Shown in pieces: positions 1-9,460 of a DNA stretch of 45,535 nucleotides. How positions within the stretch are numbered: the stretch's first letter is position 1; each line of letters opens with the position of its first letter. Below the pieces are notes generated by a model. That model did no database searches and was not told where the DNA came from. It saw only the letters and a program-made list of their open reading frames with translations. The position numbers and the translations under genes were made by a program. Origin of the DNA: Burkholderiaceae bacterium (GTDB lineage: Bacteria; Pseudomonadota; Gammaproteobacteria; Burkholderiales; Burkholderiaceae_D); NCBI GenBank assembly GCA_018261755.1, contig JAGTRJ010000013.1, positions 1 to 45,535 on the forward strand, in the 5' to 3' direction.

Positions 1-1
1 C

Positions 2-1542
2 CCGGAAATCGGCACGCATTCGGACGTCATCCTGATCATCGGCTCGAACACAGCCGAATGCCACCCGCTGATTGCAAGGCAAGTCGTGAACGCGCAGGCG
101 CGCGGCGCCAAGGTGATCGTCATCGACCCGCGCGGCACCGACATGGCCAACAAGGCCGACATTTTCATCAATCCGAAAGTGGGTTATAACATCCCGGTGA
201 TCAACGCGATGATCAACGTAATCATCAGCGAAAAACTGCACAAACCGGATTTCATCGCGCAGCACACGACCGGCTTCGACGACATGGCGCGCGCGGTCGA
301 GGATTACACGCCGGAAAACATCGAGCTGATGACAGGCATCCCGGCGCAGCAACTGGTCGAGGCCGCGCGCCTGTTCGCCAACGCCAAGGCGGCCGCCATC
401 CTGTATGCGATGGGCATCACCCAGTTCACGCACGGCACCGCGAACGTGATGGCGCTGTCGAACCTGGCGGTGATCACCGGCCAGATTGGCCGGCCCGGCG
501 CCGGTATCTGCCCGCTGCGCGGCCAGAACAACGTCCAGGGATCGTGCGATCTGGGCGCGCTGCCCAACAGCTACCCGGCCTATCTGCGCGTGACTGACGA
601 AAAAGTCGCAACCCATTTTGAACAGGCATGGCAGGCCAAGCTCTCGCGCAACGTCGGTTTGCGCGTGACGCAAGTGCCGGCCGCAATCGAAGAAAACAAG
701 CTCAAGGCCTTGTTCGTGTTCGGCGAAAACCCGCTGATGAGCGATCCGGATTCGGACGAATTGCGGCATGAACTGGAACACCTTGAACTGGTGATCGTGA
801 TGGATCTGTTCATGACCGTGCGCAAGGCGGTCGAGCCGCCGGAAGGCGCGCGCGAAGACTGGTGGACTTTTGGCGAAATCGCCAAACGCATGGGCTATGA
901 CGGCATGTCGTACAACAGCGCGGAAGACATCTGGAATGAAGTGCGCCGCATCGTGCCGGCCACCTATGGCGGCATCAGCTATGCCCGCCTCGATCATGAA
1001 CCCGGCCTGTGCTGGCCCTGCCCGGATGAAAACCATCCCGGCACGCCAATCCTGCACCAGGGTGGTCTGTTCGCCACGCCGACGCAAAAAGCCGAATTGC
1101 GGCCGGTGCTGTTCGATCCGGACATCCTGCCGAAGGAAAAGGGCATCGTGTATGAACGGCCGATGCTCGGCTGCATCGCCGAACACACCGATACCGAATA
1201 CCCGTTCCTGCTCACCACCGGCCGCCGGGTGTAGTGCGGGATGGCGATTTCATCCGCGTGGAAACCAGGCGCGGCTACATCGTGGCACGCTCGATGGTCA
1301 CCGATCGGGTTCAGCCACACACCATCTTCGGCACCTTCCACTACTGGGAAGCATGCTGCAACGAACTGACCAGCGCCGGCCCGCTGGACCCGGAAGCCGG
1401 CATCCCGGAATACAAAATCTCCGCAGCCAAGGTCAGCAAGAGTTCACCGGCCGAAGCGGCTGCCTGGCACAAAAAGATCAGCGATATCTGCAAGATCGAT
1501 CTGCAGTACGTCGGCACCAGGAGCCAGGCATACGCATAACGC
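2..1542 (+). pseudogene. Formate dehydrogenase alpha subunit, 3' part, probably broken
   Basis: The reading frame is open from base 2, so the 5' part lies outside the window. The protein is the molybdopterin-binding catalytic subunit of a formate dehydrogenase; the segment with IGRPGAGICPLRGQNNVQG is the family hallmark. The frame stops at 1232-1234 (TAG) just after LLTTGRR, and the C-terminal molybdopterin-dinucleotide-binding domain resumes in another frame at about 1237 (RDGDFIRVETRRG) and ends at 1542. The family normally has about 40 residues between these points. A second, in-frame gap is visible near 816, where DLFMT joins VRKAVEPP and the usual segment with the LADVVLPA-type motif is absent. 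Two deletions, one frameshifting, make a functional product unlikely unless they are assembly errors. The metal-ligand Cys/Sec and Fe-S domains lie outside the window, so the exact type (FdhF- or FdsA-like) is not decided. Confidence 0.75.
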
Positions 1543-1564
1543 CGCCTGAGCAACCACCTGCCCA

Positions 1565-1602
1565 TGCCATTGCCACGGCGCACGCCTGGCAGTGGCATTT
1601 TT
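1565..1602 (+). terminator. Rho-independent terminator after the formate dehydrogenase gene
   Basis: A 10-bp stem (TGCCATTGCC with GGCAGTGGCA, one G-T wobble) with a 13-nt loop is followed by five T residues. It lies 22 bp after the formate dehydrogenase stop codon and would end that transcript. Confidence 0.75.
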
Positions 1603-1664
1603 GTTTGGGGCGGAATGATGGATGGCTTGGCAACGGCAACCAACATGCGCGGCCGCCAGAAAAG

Positions 1665-1698
1665 CAAAAAGGCCAACTACCGTTAAGCAGTTGACCTT
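1665..1698 (-). terminator. Rho-independent terminator of the tRNA-fMet transcript
   Basis: Read on the minus strand, AAGGTCAACT and AGTTGGCCTT form a 10-bp stem with one wobble and a 10-nt loop, followed by a T-run. It begins 14 bp past the tRNA 3' end, where a single-gene tRNA transcript should stop. Confidence 0.75.
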
Positions 1699-1711
1699 CA
1701 AGCGTAATGTC

Positions 1712-1788
<77 letters not shown>

Positions 1789-1800
1789 TCTGAGCATTAG

Positions 1801-1829
1801 ATTATATAACGCTCTCTGACGCGACGCAA
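1801..1829 (-). promoter_or_regulatory. Sigma-70 promoter of tRNA-fMet
   Basis: On the minus strand a perfect TATAAT (1801-1806) is preceded by TTGCGT (1824-1829) with a 17-bp spacer. The -10 lies 12 bp before the mature tRNA 5' end, a normal distance for a stable-RNA promoter. Confidence 0.65.
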
Positions 1830-1969
1830 GCCCACGCGTAAGTTATTTGCGCACAATGCGCGAAAAAAGCCTGTGCATGCCAATAACACGCTGCCTCCGC
1901 TGCAGGAGAGAAAGGCCTCAAAATGTTAGACTGGCTTTCTTTTCACTTCGCCAGACAACGCGCCTAGTC

Positions 1970-2560
1970 ATGAAATTCTGTTCGCAATGCGCCCATCCAG
2001 TCGAATTTGATATTCCGCCGGACGACCACCTGCCGCGCCACATCTGCCCGCACTGTGGCACGATTCACTACCAGAACCCGAAACTGGTGGTGTGCTCGAT
2101 TCCGGTGTGGGAGGCGGATGGCGAGGTGAAAATCCTGCTGTGCAAGCGCGCCATTGAACCGCGCTACGGCTGGTGGACGCTGCCGGGTGGCTTCATGGAA
2201 AACAACGAATCTACGGTCGATGCTGCACAACGCGAGACGATCGAGGAAGCTGGCGCGCGAATCGAGGTCGTGCACCGGCTGTTCTCGCTCATCAACCTGC
2301 CCCGCATGCATCAGGTGCAATTGTTTTACCGCGCCCGGCTGCTTGATCTGGATTTCAAGCCGGGCATGGAAAGCTTGGAGGTGAAGCTGTTTTCCGAAGC
2401 GGAAATTCCGTGGAATGAAATCGCCTTTTCAACCGTGCGCCATGCGCTTCAATGCTTCTTCGCCGATCTGGCGCAGGTCAAACGCGGCGGATCGTTCGGC
2501 TTTCATTCGCACGACATCCTTGAACCGCACTACAGCATGGACAAGGCCGACCACGCGTAA
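1970..2560 (+). CDS. Nudix hydrolase with N-terminal zinc ribbon
   Basis: The 196-residue protein begins with a zinc ribbon, CSQC near residue 3 and CPHC near residue 25. It continues with a Nudix domain whose box reads GGFMENNESTVDAAQRETI followed by EEAGA, matching GX5EX7REUXEEXGU, so the Mg-binding glutamates are intact. Family members cleave nucleoside diphosphates linked to another group, such as ADP-ribose or NADH. The substrate cannot be read from the sequence. The ATG at 1970 is chosen because the conserved protein begins with the zinc ribbon; the frame stays open upstream to 1847 but encodes unconserved-looking residues. It stands alone, upstream of the dusB operon. Confidence 0.88.
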   Translation: MKFCSQCAHPVEFDIPPDDHLPRHICPHCGTIHYQNPKLVVCSIPVWEADGEVKILLCKRAIEPRYGWWTLPGGFMENNESTVDAAQRETIEEAGARIEVVHRLFSLINLPRMHQVQLFYRARLLDLDFKPGMESLEVKLFSEAEIPWNEIAFSTVRHALQCFFADLAQVKRGGSFGFHSHDILEPHYSMDKADHA

Positions 2561-2580
2561 GCATTGGCACGCTCCGTACT

Positions 2581-2607
2581 ATCCGGCACGCCAGCTCCGC
2601 GCCGGAT
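2581..2607 (+). terminator. Possible weak terminator hairpin after the Nudix gene
   Basis: ATCCGGC and GCCGGAT form a 7-bp stem with a 13-nt loop 20 bp after the Nudix stop. A T-run (2618-2623) follows only after a gap of about 10 nt, so termination is uncertain. Confidence 0.3.
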
Positions 2608-2682
2608 CGCCTGCCTGTTTTTTGTGCAGTATTTCGGGTAAAATACGCGGCCCGTTGTTATTTTTCTCCGCCAACTCCCCAC

Positions 2683-3699
2683 ATGCAAATCGGTTCCTAT
2701 ACCCTGCGCAACAATGTGTTCGTCGCGCCGATGGCTGGCGTCACCGATCGCCCGTTCCGCCAGTTGTGCAAGGAACTGGGAGCGGGCTATGCGGTGTCCG
2801 AAATGGCGGCGGCGAACCCGCGCGTCTGGCACACCGACAAGAGCACGCGCCGCACCGATCTCGATGGCGAGATGGAGCCGAAGGCGGTGCAGATCGCCGG
2901 CGCCGATCCGGCTGAAATGGCTGCTTGCGCGCGCGTGAACGTCGAGCGCGGCGCGCAAATCATCGACATCAACATGGGCTGCCCGGCCAAGAAGGTTTGC
3001 AGCAACTGGTGCGGTTCTGCGCTGCTGCAGGATGAACAACAGGTCGGCGCGATTCTGGATGCGGTGATCGCGGCGGTCGATGTGCCGGTGACGCTGAAGT
3101 TCCGCACCGGCTGGGATCGCGCCAACAAGAACGCGCTAACGATCGCGAAGATGGCCGAAGCGGCCGGCATTGCGATGCTGACGCTGCACGGCCGCACCCG
3201 CGCCGACGGCTATTCGGGCGAGGCGGAATACGACACGATTGCGGCTGTGAAAGCGGCGGTCTCGATTCCGGTGGTGGCGAACGGCGACATCGACTCGCCG
3301 CAAAAGGCGCGTGCCGTGCTGGCGCATACCGGCGCCGACGCGGTGATGATCGGCCGCGCCGCGCAGGGACGACCATGGATTTTCCGCGAAATCGACCACT
3401 TCCTGCGCACCGGCGAGCATTTGCCCGCGCCTGAAGTGGAAGAAGTGCGCCGCCTGATGACGCAGCATCTGCAAACGCACTATGCGTTCTATGGCGAATA
3501 CACTGGCCTGCGCACCGCGCGCAAGCATATCGGCTGGTATGTGCGCGATTTGGCCGATGGCGAAGCGTTCCGCCAGCAGATGAACCGCATCGAAACCTGC
3601 GAGGCGCAATTAAAAGCGGTCGATGCATTCTTCGAATCGCAAAAGGCGCGCGGCGAAAGGTTACAATACCGATCCGCGCAAGAAAAATTTGCCGCCTGA
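2683..3699 (+). CDS. dusB: tRNA-dihydrouridine synthase B
   Basis: This 338-residue FMN enzyme reduces specific uridines in the tRNA D-loop to dihydrouridine using NADPH. The TIM-barrel features are plain: the N-terminal APMAGVTDRPFR, and DINMGCPAKK with the presumed catalytic Cys at residue 100. FRTGWD, LHGRTR, VVANGDI and DAVMIGRAAQGRPWIF are also present. Length is normal for DusB. It lies 41 bp upstream of fis, the classic dusB-fis pairing of proteobacteria, and probably shares its promoter. A TAAAAT hexamer at 2639-2644 could be the -10, but no good -35 is visible at 17 bp. Confidence 0.96.
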   Translation: MQIGSYTLRNNVFVAPMAGVTDRPFRQLCKELGAGYAVSEMAAANPRVWHTDKSTRRTDLDGEMEPKAVQIAGADPAEMAACARVNVERGAQIIDINMGCPAKKVCSNWCGSALLQDEQQVGAILDAVIAAVDVPVTLKFRTGWDRANKNALTIAKMAEAAGIAMLTLHGRTRADGYSGEAEYDTIAAVKAAVSIPVVANGDIDSPQKARAVLAHTGADAVMIGRAAQGRPWIFREIDHFLRTGEHLPAPEVEEVRRLMTQHLQTHYAFYGEYTGLRTARKHIGWYVRDLADGEAFRQQMNRIETCEAQLKAVDAFFESQKARGERLQYRSAQEKFAA

Positions 3700-3740
3700 C
3701 CCCGTCAACACATCACAAAAACCAGCAACGGTGCCGCCAA

Positions 3741-3974
3741 ATGAGCAAGGAAGATATTCAGCAAGTCGTCCGCAAGAGCCTGGAAGAATACTTTACGGAT
3801 CTGGAAAACCAGAAACCGTCCGGCATCTACGACATGCTGATCCTGACAGTTGAAAAACCGATACTGGAAGTGGTGATGACGCGCGCCGGCGGCAACCAGT
3901 CGCACGCCGCCGACATGCTCGGCATCAACCGCAACACCTTGCGTAAAAAACTGCAGCAACACGGATTACTCTGA
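3741..3974 (+). CDS. fis: Fis-family DNA-binding protein
   Basis: At 77 residues this is the short betaproteobacterial form of Fis, a nucleoid-associated protein that bends DNA and acts at rRNA promoters, recombination sites and origins. The C-terminal helix-turn-helix is clear: [21 protein letters not shown] is nearly identical to the Fis/NtrC-type HTH. The N-terminal half is a short dimerisation region. It lies between dusB and purH; the purH ATG is only 2 bp after the fis stop, implying co-transcription and likely translational coupling. Confidence 0.94.
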   Translation: MSKEDIQQVVRKSLEEYFTDLENQKPSGIYDMLILTVEKPILEVVMTRAGGNQSHAADMLGINRNTLRKKLQQHGLL

Positions 3975-3976
3975 AC

Positions 3977-5542
3977 ATGATCAAGCAAGCACTCATCTCC
4001 GTTTCCGACAAGACCGGCGTGGTCGATTTTGCACGCGCGCTGTCTGCGCTCGGCGTCACCATCCTGTCCACCGGCGGCACTGCGCAACTGTTGACCGACA
4101 ACGGCATCGCCGTGAAAGAAGTCGCCGATTACACCGGTTTCCCGGAAATGCTCGACGGCCGCGTCAAGACGCTGCATCCGAAAGTGCATGGCGGCATCCT
4201 CGCCCGCCGCGATTTGCCGGAGCACACCGCCGCCCTTGGCCAGCACGGCATCCCGACCATCGACATGGTGGTAGTCAACCTGTATCCGTTCCAGCAGACG
4301 GTGGCGAAGGATGACTGCACGCTGGAAGACGCGATCGAAAACATCGACATCGGTGGCCCGGCGATGCTGCGTTCGGCGGCGAAGAACCACAAGGACGTGA
4401 TCGTGATCTGCGATCCGGCCGATTACAGCCCGATCATCGACGAACTGAAGGCCAACGGCGGCGAACTGTCGTATGACAGCAAGTTCGAACTAGCGAAAAA
4501 GGTCTATGCGCACACCGCGCAATACGATGGCGCGATCGCGAATTACCTGTCCAGCCTCGGCCCGGACAGGCAGCATGCAACCCGCAACCGCTATCCGCAA
4601 ACGATGAACCTCGCATTCGAAAAAGTGCAGGACATGCGCTATGGCGAAAACCCGCACCAGTCGGCCGCGTTCTACCGCGAACTGACTGCGCCGGCCGGCA
4701 CGCTGGCCGCCTACACGCAATTGCAGGGCAAGGAACTGTCGTTCAACAACATCGCCGATGCCGATGCCGCGTGGGAATGCGCGAAGACCTTCGACGAACC
4801 GGCGTGCGTGATCATCAAGCACGCGAACCCGTGCGGCGCCGCCACCGGCGCCAACCTGCGCGAAGCCTATGACAAGGCGCTAAAGACCGACCCGGAAGCG
4901 GCGTTCGGCGGCATCATCGCCTTCAACCGTGAACTGGATGAAGCAGCGGCACAGGATGTATCGAAACTGTTTGTCGAAGTGCTGATCGCCCCCGCCTTCT
5001 CCGATGAAGCGCTGAAAATTCTCGGCAGCAAAAAGAACCTGCGCCTGTTGCAGATTCCGGCCGGCAAGGGCTTGAACGGGTATGAAATCAAGCGCGTTGG
5101 CGGCGGCGTGCTGCTGCAATCGCCGGATGCGCGCAACCTCGCGTTCTCCGAACTCGAAGTCGTGACCAAGCTGCATCCGACCGAGCAGCAAACGCAGGAC
5201 ATGCTGTTCGCGTGGCGCGTGGCGAAATTCGTCAAGTCGAACGCGATCGTGTTCTGCGGCAACGGCATGACGCTCGGCGTCGGCGCCGGCCAGGTCAGCC
5301 GCGTCGATGCGGCACGCGCGGCAGTGATGAAAGCACAACAGGCCGGCCTGTCGCTAGCCGGTTCGGCGGTCGCGTCCGACGCCTTCTTCCCGTTCCGCGA
5401 CGGGCTGGACGTGGTGGCCGATGCCGGCGCGACCTGCATCATCCAGCCGGGCGGCTCGGTGCGCGATCAGGAAGTGATCGATGCCGCCAACGAACGCGGG
5501 CTGGTGATGATCTTCACCGGCGTGCGGCATTTCCGCCACTAA
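3977..5542 (+). CDS. purH: Bifunctional AICAR formyltransferase / IMP cyclohydrolase
   Basis: PurH catalyses the last two steps of de novo purine synthesis: formylation of AICAR, then ring closure to IMP. The 521-residue length matches the family. The N-terminal methylglyoxal-synthase-like cyclohydrolase domain (about residues 1-195) has [24 protein letters not shown] and NLYPF. The transformylase domain has RYGENPHQ (221-228) and KHANPCGAA, whose Lys281 and His282 correspond to catalytic residues of the family. The C-terminus ends in the usual FTGVRHFRH. It follows fis directly and precedes ruvC by 33 bp. Confidence 0.97.
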   Translation: MIKQALISVSDKTGVVDFARALSALGVTILSTGGTAQLLTDNGIAVKEVADYTGFPEMLDGRVKTLHPKVHGGILARRDLPEHTAALGQHGIPTIDMVVVNLYPFQQTVAKDDCTLEDAIENIDIGGPAMLRSAAKNHKDVIVICDPADYSPIIDELKANGGELSYDSKFELAKKVYAHTAQYDGAIANYLSSLGPDRQHATRNRYPQTMNLAFEKVQDMRYGENPHQSAAFYRELTAPAGTLAAYTQLQGKELSFNNIADADAAWECAKTFDEPACVIIKHANPCGAATGANLREAYDKALKTDPEAAFGGIIAFNRELDEAAAQDVSKLFVEVLIAPAFSDEALKILGSKKNLRLLQIPAGKGLNGYEIKRVGGGVLLQSPDARNLAFSELEVVTKLHPTEQQTQDMLFAWRVAKFVKSNAIVFCGNGMTLGVGAGQVSRVDAARAAVMKAQQAGLSLAGSAVASDAFFPFRDGLDVVADAGATCIIQPGGSVRDQEVIDAANERGLVMIFTGVRHFRH

Positions 5543-5575
5543 TAACGCATCGGACACAGGCCGGACGACCAGGAC

Positions 5576-6109
5576 ATGCGAATCCTCGGCATCGACCCCG
5601 GCCTGCGCACCACCGGCTTCGGCATCATCACCAAGCACGGCAGCCAACTGGCCTACGTCGCCTCCGGCACCATCAATACCCCGACCACGGCCGAACTGCC
5701 AGAACGGCTGAAAACCATTTTCAGCGGCGTGTCCGAAATCATCCGCACCTACTCGCCCGATTGCGCGGTGATCGAAAAGGTGTTCGTCAACGTCAATCCG
5801 CAATCGACATTGCTCCTGGGGCAGGCGCGCGGCGCGGCCATTTCGGCGCTGGTGGCGGCCGATCTGGCGGTATCCGAATACACCGCATTGCAACTCAAGC
5901 AAGCCGTGGTCGGCCACGGCAAGGCGCACAAAAGCCAGGTGCAGGACATGGTGCAACGGCTGCTGGCCCTGCCGCAACTGCCCGGCACCGATGCGGCCGA
6001 CGCGCTCGGCGTCGCCATCTGCCATGCGCACGGCGGCGATACGCTGGCGACGCTGGGCAAGCTGACCAGCAAGGGATTGCGGATGAAACGCGGCCGGCTG
6101 GTCGGGTAG
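5576..6109 (+). CDS. ruvC: Holliday junction endonuclease RuvC
   Basis: RuvC is a dimeric Mg-dependent nuclease that cuts four-way junctions made during recombination and fork repair, working with RuvAB. At 177 residues it has normal length. All four catalytic acids of the RNase-H fold are visible: Asp7 ([10 protein letters not shown]), Glu67 (VIEKVFV), and Asp139 and Asp142 (GTDAADALG). It sits immediately after purH and 57 bp before ruvA. The LexA-like site lies between ruvC and ruvA, so ruvC itself may depend on the upstream promoter, much as ruvC is separately expressed from SOS-regulated ruvAB in E. coli. Confidence 0.96.
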   Translation: MRILGIDPGLRTTGFGIITKHGSQLAYVASGTINTPTTAELPERLKTIFSGVSEIIRTYSPDCAVIEKVFVNVNPQSTLLLGQARGAAISALVAADLAVSEYTALQLKQAVVGHGKAHKSQVQDMVQRLLALPQLPGTDAADALGVAICHAHGGDTLATLGKLTSKGLRMKRGRLVG

Positions 6110-6136
6110 GAATTCCGTCCGCAGTCCTGTATCATA

Positions 6137-6156
6137 TACTGTATCAATTTTCAGTA
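6137..6156. promoter_or_regulatory. LexA (SOS) box upstream of ruvA
   Basis: TACTGTATCAATTTTCAGTA is a 20-bp near-palindrome with the CTG-N10-CAG framework of the E. coli-type LexA operator. Both flanking TA pairs are present, with a single departure (TCAG for ACAG) in the outer CTGT/ACAG pair. It ends 10 bp before the ruvA ATG, so bound repressor would block ruvA initiation. SOS control of ruvAB is established in E. coli; its operation here is inferred from this site. Confidence 0.7.
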
Positions 6157-6166
6157 TTCGTCCATC

Positions 6167-6748
6167 ATGATCGGTCGCATCTCCGGCATCCTGCTTGAAA
6201 AAAATCCGCCGCAATTGCTGGTCGATTGCCACGGCGTCGGCTATGAAGTCGATGTGCCGATGAGCACCTTTTACAACCTGCCGGCCGGCGGCGAAAAGGT
6301 AACGCTGTTCACCCACATGGTGGTGCGCGAGGATGCGCAACTGCTGTACGGTTTCGGCACGCAAGAAGAGCGCGCGGCGTTCCGGCAACTGCTGAAAATT
6401 TCCGGCGTTGGCGCACGCATCGCGCTGGCGATCCTGTCAGGCCTGTCGGTGCCCGATCTGGCGCAAGCGGTGACATTGCAGGAAACCGGCCGGCTGACCA
6501 AGATCCCCGGCATCGGCAAGAAAACGGCGGAACGCCTGCTGCTGGAACTCAAAGGCAAATTCGGCGCCGATCTGGGCGCGGCCGCCGGCGGCAACACGCA
6601 CACCGATGCCCATGCCGACATCCTGAACGCATTGCTGGCGCTCGGTTATTCGGACAAGGAAGCGTTGCTGGCATTGAAACAGGTGCCGGACGGCACCGGC
6701 GTATCGGACGGCATCAAGCTGGCGCTGAAGACGCTGTCGAAAGCGTAG
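6167..6748 (+). CDS. ruvA: Holliday junction DNA helicase subunit RuvA
   Basis: RuvA binds Holliday junctions as a tetramer and loads the RuvB motor for branch migration. The 193-residue protein starts [12 protein letters not shown], the standard beginning. It has the OB-fold domain I (about 1-65), the paired helix-hairpin-helix domain II ([13 protein letters not shown] and [13 protein letters not shown]), and the C-terminal RuvB-contacting domain III from about 145 ([15 protein letters not shown]). ruvB follows after 12 bp. The LexA-like box lies just upstream. Confidence 0.97.
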   Translation: MIGRISGILLEKNPPQLLVDCHGVGYEVDVPMSTFYNLPAGGEKVTLFTHMVVREDAQLLYGFGTQEERAAFRQLLKISGVGARIALAILSGLSVPDLAQAVTLQETGRLTKIPGIGKKTAERLLLELKGKFGADLGAAAGGNTHTDAHADILNALLALGYSDKEALLALKQVPDGTGVSDGIKLALKTLSKA

Positions 6749-6760
6749 AATGGTCACGCC

Positions 6761-7843
6761 ATGATCCAGACCGACGATTTTACGCCGCAGCGCATCATCG
6801 ATACCAAGCCGACCTCGCCGAACGAGGAAGCGATCGAGCGCGCGTTGCGACCGAAGCAGCTGGATGAATACGTCGGGCAGGAAAAGGCGCGCGGCCAGCT
6901 CGAAATCTTCATCGCCGCCGCGCGCAACCGGCGCGAGGCGCTCGATCACACGCTGCTGTTCGGCCCGCCGGGGCTGGGCAAGACCACGCTGGCACACATC
7001 ATCGCGCGGGAAATGGGCGTGAACCTGCGCCAGACTTCCGGCCCGGTGCTGGAGCGCCCGGGCGATCTGGCGGCGATTCTGACCAATCTCGAAGCGAACG
7101 ACGTGCTGTTCATCGACGAGATTCACCGCCTGTCGCCGGTGGTGGAGGAAATCCTGTACCCGGCGCTGGAAGACTTCCAGATCGACATCATGATTGGCGA
7201 AGGCCCGGCGGCGCGCTCGGTCAAGCTCGATCTGCAGCCGTTCACGCTGGTCGGGGCCACCACCCGCGCCGGGATGCTGACCAACCCGCTGCGCGACCGC
7301 TTCGGCATCGTGTCGCGGCTGGAGTTTTACACCGCAGAAGAACTGGCGCGCATCGTCACTCGTAGCGCGGCGCTGTTGAAAGCCGGCATCGTCGATGATG
7401 GCGCGTTCGAAATCGCGCGCCGTTCGCGCGGCACGCCGCGGATCGCGAACCGGCTGCTGCGCCGCGTGCGCGACTATGCCGAAGTGAAAGGCAACGGCGA
7501 AATCACGAAAGCGATGGCGGATGCGGCGCTGGCGATGCTAGATGTCGATTCGGTCGGGTTCGACGTGATGGACCGCAAGCTGCTGGAAGCGGTGCTGTTC
7601 AAGTTTGGCGGCGGGCCGGTCGGAGTGAACAACCTGGCGGCCGCAATCGGCGAGGAAATCGACACCATCGAAGACGTGCTGGAACCGTTCCTGATCCAGC
7701 AGGGCTTTTTGCAGCGCACGCCGCGCGGCCGGATCGCCACCCCGGCGGCATACGCCCATTTCGGCGTGGCCGCGCCCAGCACCAACCAGACCAGCCCGAC
7801 CGGCGATCTGTGGGACGCGGCAGAGGCCAAGCCGTCCGCCTGA
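6761..7843 (+). CDS. ruvB: Holliday junction branch migration ATPase RuvB
   Basis: RuvB is the hexameric AAA+ motor that pulls DNA through the RuvA-bound junction. The 360-residue protein has Walker [10 protein letters not shown] (68-76), Walker B LFIDEIHR (about 118-125), sensor 1 GATTRAG, the arginine-finger region NPLRDRFG, and the C-terminal winged helix with RTPRGRIAT. The tail (about residues 340-360) is a short Pro/Thr/Ser-rich extension. It forms a two-gene unit with ruvA. Confidence 0.97.
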   Translation: MIQTDDFTPQRIIDTKPTSPNEEAIERALRPKQLDEYVGQEKARGQLEIFIAAARNRREALDHTLLFGPPGLGKTTLAHIIAREMGVNLRQTSGPVLERPGDLAAILTNLEANDVLFIDEIHRLSPVVEEILYPALEDFQIDIMIGEGPAARSVKLDLQPFTLVGATTRAGMLTNPLRDRFGIVSRLEFYTAEELARIVTRSAALLKAGIVDDGAFEIARRSRGTPRIANRLLRRVRDYAEVKGNGEITKAMADAALAMLDVDSVGFDVMDRKLLEAVLFKFGGGPVGVNNLAAAIGEEIDTIEDVLEPFLIQQGFLQRTPRGRIATPAAYAHFGVAAPSTNQTSPTGDLWDAAEAKPSA

Positions 7844-7885
7844 TTCCGCCCCACCTTCGGCCGCACCCACCTCATTTCAACCGTC

Positions 7886-8299
7886 ATGTCTGCAATACCT
7901 TCCAAACCGATCGATGTCGCGGTCGGCATCCTGATGAAACCGAATGGCGATGTGCTGCTGGGCCAGCGCCCGGCCGGCAAGCCGTATTCCGGCTACTGGG
8001 AATTTCCCGGCGGCAAGGTCGAGCCGGATGAATCGGTGTTTGACGCATTGAAGCGCGAATTCGTGGAGGAACTCGGGATCGAAATCATCTCGGCCGAGCC
8101 GTGGTGCGGGGTCGAATACGTCTACCCGCATGCGCATGTGCGGCTGCATTTCTTCATCAGCCGCGAATGGCGCGGCCAGCCGCAAAGCCTCGAAGGGCAG
8201 GCATTCGCGTGGCAGGGCGAACTCGGGGTCGAACCGCTGCTGCCGGCGACCATACCGCTGATCGCGTGGCTGGACAGAATCCGGCGTCAGCAAGATTGA
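7886..8299 (+). CDS. mutT: MutT-type Nudix hydrolase (8-oxo-dGTP diphosphatase-like)
   Basis: This 137-residue single-domain Nudix protein has the full MutT pattern: DVAVGILMKPNGDVLLGQRP, then YWEFPGGKVEPDESVFDALK and REFVEELGI (Nudix box with all acidic metal ligands). The WEFPGGKVE start of the box is typical of MutT enzymes, which hydrolyse 8-oxo-dGTP and prevent A:T to C:G transversions. It follows ruvB by 42 bp and may belong to the same repair-oriented transcription unit. Substrate preference is inferred from family resemblance. Confidence 0.85.
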   Translation: MSAIPSKPIDVAVGILMKPNGDVLLGQRPAGKPYSGYWEFPGGKVEPDESVFDALKREFVEELGIEIISAEPWCGVEYVYPHAHVRLHFFISREWRGQPQSLEGQAFAWQGELGVEPLLPATIPLIAWLDRIRRQQD

Positions 8300-8415
8300 C
8301 GAATCGCAGTTTGTAGCGAAAAACCAACTTTTTTCTTCCGGCGCAGCACTACAATACCGGTGCTGCCGTGCCAGTCGGATTCCGCTTCCGCGCACGGACA
8401 ACCATCGCCAACGCA

Positions 8416-8437
8416 ACGTCTAACCAACGTCTAACCA
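8416..8437 (+). repeat. Tandem 11-bp duplication before the potassium channel gene
   Basis: ACGTCTAACCA occurs twice head to tail (11-bp period) ending about 15 bp before the preferred GTG start at 8452. Two copies only; a replication-slippage duplication is the simplest explanation. Confidence 0.6.
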
Positions 8438-8451
8438 AACGAGCCTGCGCT

Positions 8452-9447
8452 GTGTCCGAATCCCGCCAGAAACTGCTGATTGCAATCCTGTGCCTGATAA
8501 GCATCACCATCGTCGGCACGCTCGGCCTGATGTTCTTCGAAGGATGGTCCGTCTTTGATTCGCTGTGGCTGACCGTCGTCAGCCTGAGCACCACCGGCTA
8601 TGGCGACATCGTGCCGCAAACCTTCGGTGGGCGGATATTCCTGCTGACCATTCTGGTCAGCGGCCTGGTCGTGGTCACCTATTCGCTCGGCACGATCATC
8701 AACATCCTAATGGAAACGCAACTGGCCAGCATGAGAGGAAACGCAAGAATGACCAAAACCATCGACAAGCTGGAAAACCATGTGATCGTCTGCGGCGCCG
8801 GGCGGGTTGGCGGCAACGTGGCCGACATCCTCAAGGCGGAAGGCGTGCCTTACGTCGTGATCGAAACCAACGAAAGCCTGGTCGAGCAGATGCGCGCCAC
8901 CGGACATCCGGTGCTGCTGGGCGACGCGACGCAGGACGACATGCTGCATCAGGCAGGCCTGCTTCGTGCGCGAGGCATCATCTGCGCGCTGTCGAACGAC
9001 GCCTACAACGTGTTCGTTGTGCTGACGGCGCGCGCGGTCAACCCGAATTTGCGCATCGTGTCGCGCGCGGTACAACCGGAATCGGCGGTCAAGCTGCGCC
9101 ACGCCGGCGCCGACAAGATCATCTCGCCTAACCAGCTTGGCGGCCACCGGATGGCGATGGCGATGCTGAAACCGACCGCGATCGAATTCATTGACACGCT
9201 GTTCGCGCCGCACAATGTGGAAATCCAGCTGGAAGAAGTGCTGATCACCGAAAAATCGCCGCTGGCGAACAAGCCACTGCAATCGTTCTTCAACCGCGAA
9301 ACCTGCAACCTGATCGTCGTTGCCAGCCTGCGCGACGGCAACGTGAAGATGAATCCCAGCGGCGACGACATCGCGCTGCCGGGCGACATGCTGGTGCTGA
9401 TCGGCTCAGGCGCTGAAATGGACAAGCTGGCGGCCAAAATCGTCTGA
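8452..9447 (+). CDS. Two-TM potassium channel with TrkA/RCK domain
   Basis: The 331-residue protein has a first membrane helix at about residues 6-28, a pore loop with the K+ selectivity filter TTGYGD, and a second helix (LLTILVSGLVVVTYSLGTI). A cytosolic RCK/TrkA-N Rossmann domain follows, starting HVIVCGAGRVGGNVADIL, then a TrkA-C domain in the last 90 residues. This is the MthK/Kch-like arrangement of a ligand-gated potassium channel in the inner membrane. The GTG at 8452 is preferred because the first TM starts shortly after it; a GTG at 8368 would add 28 residues of ordinary-looking leader. A TACAAT hexamer at 8350-8355 could be a -10 and would fit the later start. The gating ligand is unknown. 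Confidence 0.88.
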   Translation: MSESRQKLLIAILCLISITIVGTLGLMFFEGWSVFDSLWLTVVSLSTTGYGDIVPQTFGGRIFLLTILVSGLVVVTYSLGTIINILMETQLASMRGNARMTKTIDKLENHVIVCGAGRVGGNVADILKAEGVPYVVIETNESLVEQMRATGHPVLLGDATQDDMLHQAGLLRARGIICALSNDAYNVFVVLTARAVNPNLRIVSRAVQPESAVKLRHAGADKIISPNQLGGHRMAMAMLKPTAIEFIDTLFAPHNVEIQLEEVLITEKSPLANKPLQSFFNRETCNLIVVASLRDGNVKMNPSGDDIALPGDMLVLIGSGAEMDKLAAKIV

Positions 9448-9460
9448 TCCGCCAGCATCA

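Noticed and set aside
5212-6198. A 328-codon frame overlapping the purH end and ruvC
   Set aside because: It is an alternative-frame shadow; purH and ruvC in their own frames have intact catalytic residues and complete ends.
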